Below, piece by piece: positions 59,107-64,000 of a DNA stretch of 64,000 nucleotides. Source of the stretch: Paradesertivirga superstes. GTDB lineage: Bacteria > Bacteroidota > Bacteroidia > Sphingobacteriales > Sphingobacteriaceae. The stretch covers positions 310,001-374,000 of the forward strand of contig NZ_JBBJCN010000005.1 in assembly GCF_037622515.1 (NCBI RefSeq). The letters are read 5' to 3'. Both the position numbers and the translations under genes were made by a program. Every line of letters begins with the position of its first letter. The stretch's first letter is position 1. The notes beneath the pieces are model-generated. The model searched no databases, was not told the origin of the DNA, and worked only from the letters and a program-made list of their open reading frames with translations.

Positions 59107-59652
59107 ATGAAAATGAACACAATTTTAGTAAACAGCCTTGCTGTACTTTTGACAGTATCTACGGCATGTCAATCGGAAACAACTAATCAGAGCGAAAACT
59201 CACAATCTGAAAGTACGGAACTAGAAAGCTCTATCACTGAAAATGGCAATCCTCAATTTAAAGATGAAACTTCAAAAGCAGTCTTTCAGCATTATATTCA
59301 TCTTAAAACAGCATTAGTTAAATCGGATGTAAAAGAAGCAAAAACAGGTGCCGCGGCCTTGAAAATTGCTTTAAATAATGCGGGCAGTAAAAAAGGGGCC
59401 GAACTGGCTTCTAAAATTGCTGCCGCTTCAGATATTGGAAAACAGCGCAATGAGTTTGATGCTCTTACCGCAGAGGTAGAGGATATTATTAAATCAGCAG
59501 GACTGAAGTCTGGTAAGATTTACAAACAATTTTGCCCTATGGCTAAGAATGGAGAGGGAGCTTACTGGCTTGCGAGCGAAACAGAAATTAAAAACCCATA
59601 CTACGGCAACGATATGTTAAATTGTGGTGAGGTAAAGGAAGAAATCAAATAA
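59107..59652 (+). CDS. DUF3347 lipoprotein (copper-associated)
   Basis: 181 residues. Lipobox LLTVSTAC, then a Ser/Glu-rich linker and a DUF3347 domain (KAVFQHYIHLKTALVKSD, the helix-rich core). The C-terminal motif QFCPMAKNGEGAYWLASE with Cys/Met and a further Cys near the end (MLNCGEVKE) suggests Cu(I) binding. 16 bases after the second adaptor gene. Confidence 0.88.
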   Translation: MKMNTILVNSLAVLLTVSTACQSETTNQSENSQSESTELESSITENGNPQFKDETSKAVFQHYIHLKTALVKSDVKEAKTGAAALKIALNNAGSKKGAELASKIAAASDIGKQRNEFDALTAEVEDIIKSAGLKSGKIYKQFCPMAKNGEGAYWLASETEIKNPYYGNDMLNCGEVKEEIK

Positions 59653-59949
59653 ATTTAAGCTCCGGAGCTTAAATTCCGGAGCTCCTTATCTTCTGTTTCT
59701 GCCTGTGTTTGAAATTTCTCGTGCTCATTTAATAAGTATTTATAGTCAAAGAATATTAATTTTCTTTATTCTCAGGTAATTAAAGCTGGGCAACAGAAAA
59801 CTCTCAATACCAGCCTTTATCCTGATAAGGCATCTTTTAAATAAAATAGTTGTAATTTAACTTCTGAAGTCATGACAGTCCATGACAGATGTAAGGCTCT
59901 ACTTTTCTATTTTTAGCAGCTATTAAATAAAATATATAAACCGTAATAC
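59653..59949. other. 297-base gap with terminator and rhamnose promoter region
   Basis: The left end (59659-59682) has an inverted repeat GCTCCGGA/TCCGGAGC without a T run, so it is a weak terminator. The right end contains the direct repeat described separately and a TACTTTTC near-consensus -7 element around 59897-59904. Confidence 0.5.
59871..59888 (+). promoter_or_regulatory. Direct repeat upstream of rhaT (possible activator site)
   Basis: CATGACAG-TC-CATGACAG: two eight-base direct repeats in 10-base register, about 70 bases before the rhaT ATG. Direct repeats of this spacing are typical of AraC-family sites such as those of RhaS/RhaR, but no regulator gene is in the window. Confidence 0.45.
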
Positions 59950-61023
59950 ATGCAAGCAATTTTAGGTGTTATTTTTCACTTTATCGGCGGATTCGCCTCC
60001 GGTAGTTTTTACATTCCTTATAAAAAGGTAAAGGGCTGGGCCTGGGAAAGTTATTGGATAGTGGGTGGAATATTTTCATGGCTAATTGTTCCTCCCCTTG
60101 CAGCTTTTTTAACCATTCCAGGATATATTGATATTATTAAGAACACTGATGGAGGTATTTTGGGCCTTACTTATTTCTTTGGAGTTTTATGGGGAATTGG
60201 AGGCTTAACGTATGGTTTGGGCGTTAGATATCTCGGAGTTGCTTTAGGCAGCTCAATTATTTTGGGACTGTGTTCTGTTTTCGGCGCGCTTATTCCTTCG
60301 ATATATTATGACTTTAATCCAAGTCCCGGAAAAGATACATTTACCGATCTGATAACATCCAGCTGGGGACAAATGGTTCTTATAGGTGTTTTAGTCTGCG
60401 TAATTGGTATTATTATCTGTGGAAAGGCAGGTGCCATGAAAGAAAAGGATCTTGCCGCTGAAAACAAAGCCAACAACGTTGAATTTAAAATAGGTCTGGG
60501 CTTATTTGTATCTATCGTGTCAGGTATTTTGAGCGCATGCTTTGCATTTGGCATCGATGCCGGAAAAGATATGGCAAATGTGGCGAATGAAGCATGGAAG
60601 GCAGCTAACCCTGGCGATGGAGAGTTTCTTTTTCAGAACAATGTAACTTATGTCGTTATTCTTTGGGGTGGTTTAACCACCAATTTGATCTGGTGCATGA
60701 TATTAAATGCACGTAATAAAACCTTTTCAGATTATGGAAATAGTAAAACTCCTCTGCTTAGAAACTACATATTCTCGGCTTTAGCCGGCACAACCTGGTT
60801 CCTGCAATTTTTCTTTTATGGAATGGGTGAAAGTAAATTGGGGAATGGTCCAAGTTCATGGATATTGCACATGGCATTTATCATTCTTGTGGCGAATACC
60901 TGGGGATTAGCATTGAATGAATGGAAAGGCGTTCGTAAAGGGACGCTTACAACAGTAATAGTAGGTATCGTTGCTATTATCCTGTCAATTTTGATTGTAG
61001 GATACGGCAATTCATTAAAATAA
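59950..61023 (+). CDS. rhaT: L-rhamnose/proton symporter
   Basis: 357 residues, ten predicted transmembrane helices of the DMT superfamily RhaT branch. Visible signatures: GGFASGSFYIPYKKVKGWAW, GIGGLTYGLGVRYLGVALGSS, GILSACFAFGIDAGKD. It imports L-rhamnose with a proton. First gene of the rhamnose operon; the aldolase/dehydrogenase starts 15 bases downstream. Confidence 0.95.
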   Translation: MQAILGVIFHFIGGFASGSFYIPYKKVKGWAWESYWIVGGIFSWLIVPPLAAFLTIPGYIDIIKNTDGGILGLTYFFGVLWGIGGLTYGLGVRYLGVALGSSIILGLCSVFGALIPSIYYDFNPSPGKDTFTDLITSSWGQMVLIGVLVCVIGIIICGKAGAMKEKDLAAENKANNVEFKIGLGLFVSIVSGILSACFAFGIDAGKDMANVANEAWKAANPGDGEFLFQNNVTYVVILWGGLTTNLIWCMILNARNKTFSDYGNSKTPLLRNYIFSALAGTTWFLQFFFYGMGESKLGNGPSSWILHMAFIILVANTWGLALNEWKGVRKGTLTTVIVGIVAIILSILIVGYGNSLK

Positions 61024-61038
61024 TAAATAAATATAATT

Positions 61039-63159
61039 ATGTCTGTCGAAACAACACGATTTAAACATGTTAGCTACCTGTGGGATGATGCAAAAGCAGC
61101 TGAACTTGCAGGTGATGAAGTAGGATTATTAATTTACCGTTCTAATTTATTGGGTGCAGATCTGCGCTTAACTAATTATGGGGGTGGAAACACTTCATGT
61201 AAAGCAATGGCTAAAGATCCTTTAACGGGAGAAGAAACTGAAGTAATGTGGATTAAAGGTTCTGGTGGCGATATCGGGACCTTAAAACGGAGCGGTCTTG
61301 CTGCCTTATATGTAGATCGTTTGCGTAGCCTGAAGAATGTATATCGCGGCATTGAGCATGAAGATGAGATGGTTGAATTATTCAATCACTGCATTTACGA
61401 TCTTAGCTCAAAAGCCCCTTCTATTGATACTCCATTGCACGGCTTTTTACCATTTAAACACATCGATCACTTGCATCCGGATGCGGCAATTGCTATTGCA
61501 GCAGCGAAAGATGGAAAGAAAATAACTGAAGAGTTATTTGCAGGAACGATAGGTTGGGTAGAATGGCAAAAACCGGGCTTTGATCTTGGACTTCAGTTAA
61601 AACAATGTCTTGACGAAAATCCTGGAATCCGTGGTATAATGCTGGGTTCTCACGGCTTATTTACCTGGGGCGATACAGCTTACGAAAGTTACATGAATAC
61701 GCTTGAAGTTATTGAGCGCTGCGCTCAGTACCTTGAAGAAAATTACGGTAAAAAGGGTCCTATTTTTGGCGGTGAGAAAATTCAGAGTTTAGCTGAAGAA
61801 AACCGTAAAAAACAAGCAGCGGCGATCGCGCCGATTTTACGTGGTTTTTGCTCCAGCGAGAGACACATGATCGGTCATTTTACCGATGATTCACGTGTGC
61901 TTGAATTTATCAATTCAAATGACCTTGATAGGTTGGCTCCTCTTGGAACAAGCTGCCCTGATCACTTTTTACGTACCAAAATAAGTCCTTTAGTTTTAGA
62001 TCTTACTCCTGATGCAGATCTGTCGGATGTTAATTCATTAAAAGAGAAATTAGCTCCTGCTTTTGAGGCTTACCGTAAGATGTACAATGAGTATTATAAT
62101 ACTTGTAAGCATCCAAACAGTCCTGCAATTCGTGACGCAAACCCTGTAATAATTTTATATCCGGGTGTGGGTATGTTTGCCTTTTCAAAAGATAAACAAA
62201 CTGCACGCGTTGCCGCAGAATTCTATACAAATGCTATCAATGTAATGAAAGGTGCAGAGGCAATCTCCGAGTATACTTCATTACCACGTCAGGAAGCATT
62301 CAATATTGAGTATTGGTTATTGGAGGAAGCAAAACTTCAGCGTATGCCGAAGCCAAAAGCTTTGTCGGGTAAAATTGCTTTAGTTACCGGTAGCGCCGGC
62401 GGTATCGGTAAAGCTATCGCAAAGAAATTTGTTGAGGAAGGTGCTGTTGTTATTCTTAACGATATGAATGTTGAGCGTCTGGAAAGTGCGGGCGAAGATT
62501 TTAAAAGCCAGTACGGTAAAGATTCTTATGCTACTGCAGCTATGGATGTAACCAATAGCACTCAGATAAAAGAAGCATTTGATACAGCTGCACTGGCTTT
62601 CGGTGGTGTTGATATTATAGTTAATAATGCGGGTCTGTCAATATCTAAATCAATTGCCGACCATACTGAAAAAGACTGGGATTTATTATACGATGTATTG
62701 GTTAAAGGCCAGTTCTTCGTTACCCAGGCTGCAGTTGCTATTATGCAAAAGCAAAATATTGGTGGCGATGTTATTAATATTGTGAGTAAAAACGCTTTGG
62801 TTAGTGGTCCAAACAATGCCGGTTACGGTAGTGCTAAAGCTGCCCAATTACATTTAAGCAGATTGAATGCCGCTGAACTGGGTACTGATAAAATTCGTGT
62901 AAACGTTGTAAACCCTGATGCTGTAATCAGTGATAGTAATATCTGGGCTGGTGGATGGGCTGAAGGCCGTGCAAAAGCGTATGGAATTACCGTTGCAGAA
63001 TTACCTGCATATTACGCTAAGCGAACTTTATTAAACGAAATTATTTTACCAGACGATATTGCAAATGCATGTTTCGCTTTCGCGGGAGGCCTTTTAAATA
63101 AGTCTACTGGTAACGTTTTAAACGTTGACGGTGGCGTTGCAATGGGATTTGTGAGATAA
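61039..63159 (+). CDS. Bifunctional rhamnulose-1-phosphate aldolase / L-lactaldehyde-type dehydrogenase
   Basis: 706 residues. The N-terminal part (1-430) is a class II aldolase/adducin fold with GGGNTSCKAMAKDP, the HLHPDAAIAIAA zinc segment and GIMLGSHGLFTWG. The C-terminal part (about 440-706) is a short-chain dehydrogenase with TGSAGGIGKAIA, NNAGLS, the catalytic Ser in IVSKN and YGSAK. The fused form (RhaEW-like in rhizobia and bacilli) splits rhamnulose-1-phosphate and then oxidises lactaldehyde to lactate. RhaI follows 165 bases later. Confidence 0.93.
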   Translation: MSVETTRFKHVSYLWDDAKAAELAGDEVGLLIYRSNLLGADLRLTNYGGGNTSCKAMAKDPLTGEETEVMWIKGSGGDIGTLKRSGLAALYVDRLRSLKNVYRGIEHEDEMVELFNHCIYDLSSKAPSIDTPLHGFLPFKHIDHLHPDAAIAIAAAKDGKKITEELFAGTIGWVEWQKPGFDLGLQLKQCLDENPGIRGIMLGSHGLFTWGDTAYESYMNTLEVIERCAQYLEENYGKKGPIFGGEKIQSLAEENRKKQAAAIAPILRGFCSSERHMIGHFTDDSRVLEFINSNDLDRLAPLGTSCPDHFLRTKISPLVLDLTPDADLSDVNSLKEKLAPAFEAYRKMYNEYYNTCKHPNSPAIRDANPVIILYPGVGMFAFSKDKQTARVAAEFYTNAINVMKGAEAISEYTSLPRQEAFNIEYWLLEEAKLQRMPKPKALSGKIALVTGSAGGIGKAIAKKFVEEGAVVILNDMNVERLESAGEDFKSQYGKDSYATAAMDVTNSTQIKEAFDTAALAFGGVDIIVNNAGLSISKSIADHTEKDWDLLYDVLVKGQFFVTQAAVAIMQKQNIGGDVINIVSKNALVSGPNNAGYGSAKAAQLHLSRLNAAELGTDKIRVNVVNPDAVISDSNIWAGGWAEGRAKAYGITVAELPAYYAKRTLLNEIILPDDIANACFAFAGGLLNKSTGNVLNVDGGVAMGFVR

Positions 63160-63165
63160 AAAAAA

Positions 63166-63226
63166 GTCTGAAAGTATGAGATCAGAAAGCTGGAAATAGC
63201 TGATCTGAATCATACTTTCTGATTTT
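63166..63226 (+). other. Inverted repeats between aldolase and isomerase genes
   Basis: Arms GTCTGAAAGTATGA and TCATACTTTCTGA (near complement) enclose a smaller GATCAG/CTGATC hairpin, followed by TTTT. May be an intercistronic terminator/attenuator or a 3' end that protects the upstream message. Confidence 0.5.
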
Positions 63227-63324
63227 AATTAATACTTACTTTGCCTGAAGTATTTAAGAAAATTAATCAGTTTTAAAATCTGTCTTTGGTCTTCCCGACT
63301 TTCGGACTGAATAAAGAAATAACC

Positions 63325-64000
63325 ATGAAACTCGAAAAATATCAAATTGAGGAGCACAATAATAAACTTGCTCAGCAGCACAAAAGAAAATTTGAATTCC
63401 TTGCGCAGGATGTTCAAGGTCTTGATGGAATCATTCAAAAACTTATAAAATTTCAGATAGCAATTCCTAGCTGGGCTTTAGGTACAGGCGGAACTCGTTT
63501 CGGAAGATTTTCTGGTGGCGGTGAGCCTCGCAACCTTGAAGAAAAAATGGAAGATATCGGCTTATTGCATCAGCTGAATCAATCAAGCGGCGCGATTTCT
63601 CTTCATATTCCATGGGATATTCCAGAAAACGCAAATTCAATCAAAGCTTTAGCTGCACAATATGGTTTAAAGTTCGATGCGGTAAATTCAAATACGTTTC
63701 AGGATCAGCCGGGACAACAACACAGTTATAAATTTGGCTCTTTACAGCATGTAGATAAAGCAGTTCGTAAACAAGCCATAGAACACAATATCGAAGTAAT
63801 TCGTCAGGGTGTTGAGCTGGGATCTGATTCCTTAACCGTTTGGTTAGCCGATGGTTCGAGCTTCCCGGGACAGCTGAATTTCCGTAAGGCATTTAATAAT
63901 ACTTACGAAAGTTTACAGGAAATCTACGCCGCACTTCCGGAGAACTGGAAAGTGTTTGTAGAATATAAAGCGTTCGAACCAAACTTTTACTCAATGTCTG
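63325..64000 (+). CDS. rhaI: L-rhamnose isomerase (non-E. coli type), 3' end missing
   Basis: The first 225 codons of a TIM-barrel sugar isomerase are visible: start MKLEKYQIEEHNNKLAQQH, IAIPSWALGTGGTRFGRFSG, LHIPWDIPE, and metal-ligand region VFVEYKAFEP. This pattern fits the Pseudomonas-type RhaI that converts L-rhamnose to L-rhamnulose. The gene runs past the right edge. Confidence 0.93.
   Translation, partial: MKLEKYQIEEHNNKLAQQHKRKFEFLAQDVQGLDGIIQKLIKFQIAIPSWALGTGGTRFGRFSGGGEPRNLEEKMEDIGLLHQLNQSSGAISLHIPWDIPENANSIKALAAQYGLKFDAVNSNTFQDQPGQQHSYKFGSLQHVDKAVRKQAIEHNIEVIRQGVELGSDSLTVWLADGSSFPGQLNFRKAFNNTYESLQEIYAALPENWKVFVEYKAFEPNFYSMS

Noticed and set aside
63229..63438. Minus-strand 69-codon frame covering the rhaI start
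   Set aside because: Overlaps the rhaI start in antisense and has no recognised motif; Phe-rich by chance.
1..64000. CRISPR arrays, IS elements, prophage genes
   Set aside because: No regularly spaced repeats, transposase motifs or phage structural genes were seen in any region.

Overview
The window (about 40% GC by eye) looks like a chromosomal segment of a Bacteroidota member, most likely Sphingobacteriaceae (Pedobacter-like). The reasons are: many genes are preceded by the Bacteroidota -7 element TAnnTTTG and lack Shine-Dalgarno sequences; bacillithiol genes (BshA, YtxJ) are present; the copper locus has the HYC_CC_PP and DUF3347 families; and the rhamnose genes use the aldolase/dehydrogenase fusion plus the non-E. 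coli type isomerase. I see no phage, IS element, rRNA or CRISPR array. One tRNA-Val(TAC) is present.

Layout. 1-37,700 is mostly housekeeping: cysS, an EEP-family hydrolase, two rhomboids, mutL, a beta-lactamase-fold serine hydrolase, bshA, a lactonase, an rRNA pseudouridine synthase with a long low-complexity tail, a lytic transglycosylase, uvrA, then (after the envelope locus below) nnr, lipA, osmC-like, ytxJ, a tiny lipoprotein, ribH, a YfgM-like TPR protein, recF with a DUF721/DciA-like gene, ndk, nrnA, two FKBP isomerases, dnaK, a Cys-type glutathione peroxidase and tRNA-Val. Embedded at 16,880-24,305 is an accessory-looking envelope signalling locus: a periplasmic TPR-CHAT protease-like protein, a PKD/beta-barrel protein and a lipoprotein on the minus strand, divergent from an ECF sigma factor and a single-pass membrane protein with anti-sigma-like topology and TPRs.

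38,197-50,134 is a stress island: PAS/HisKA protein without a kinase domain, H1-like protein, PepSY-like protein, two DUF892 ferritin-like proteins, a second-type FtsH, universal stress protein, YbhB-like protein, erythromycin-esterase-like protein, alpha/beta hydrolase, phosphoribosyltransferase and a triple-BON protein. Several of its promoters carry an FNR/CRP-type palindrome TGAT-N4-ATCA, and in four of them the TTTG of the -7 element lies at exactly the same distance from it. This suggests one hypoxia/redox-type regulon comparable in content to the mycobacterial DosR set.

51,115-59,652 is a copper/silver efflux operon: HYC_CC_PP protein, a CusA-type RND pump split into two overlapping reading frames, a TolC-type channel whose 5' end carries a palindromic repeat, two CusB-type adaptors with N-terminal heavy-metal-binding domains, and a DUF3347 lipoprotein. 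59,950 to the right edge is the start of an L-rhamnose catabolic operon: rhaT, bifunctional rhamnulose-phosphate aldolase/lactaldehyde dehydrogenase, and rhaI (cut by the window end).

The two strongest candidates for something not well described are the sigma/TPR-CHAT/PKD envelope locus and the FNR-box stress island. All functional assignments are from reading motifs; no database search was run.
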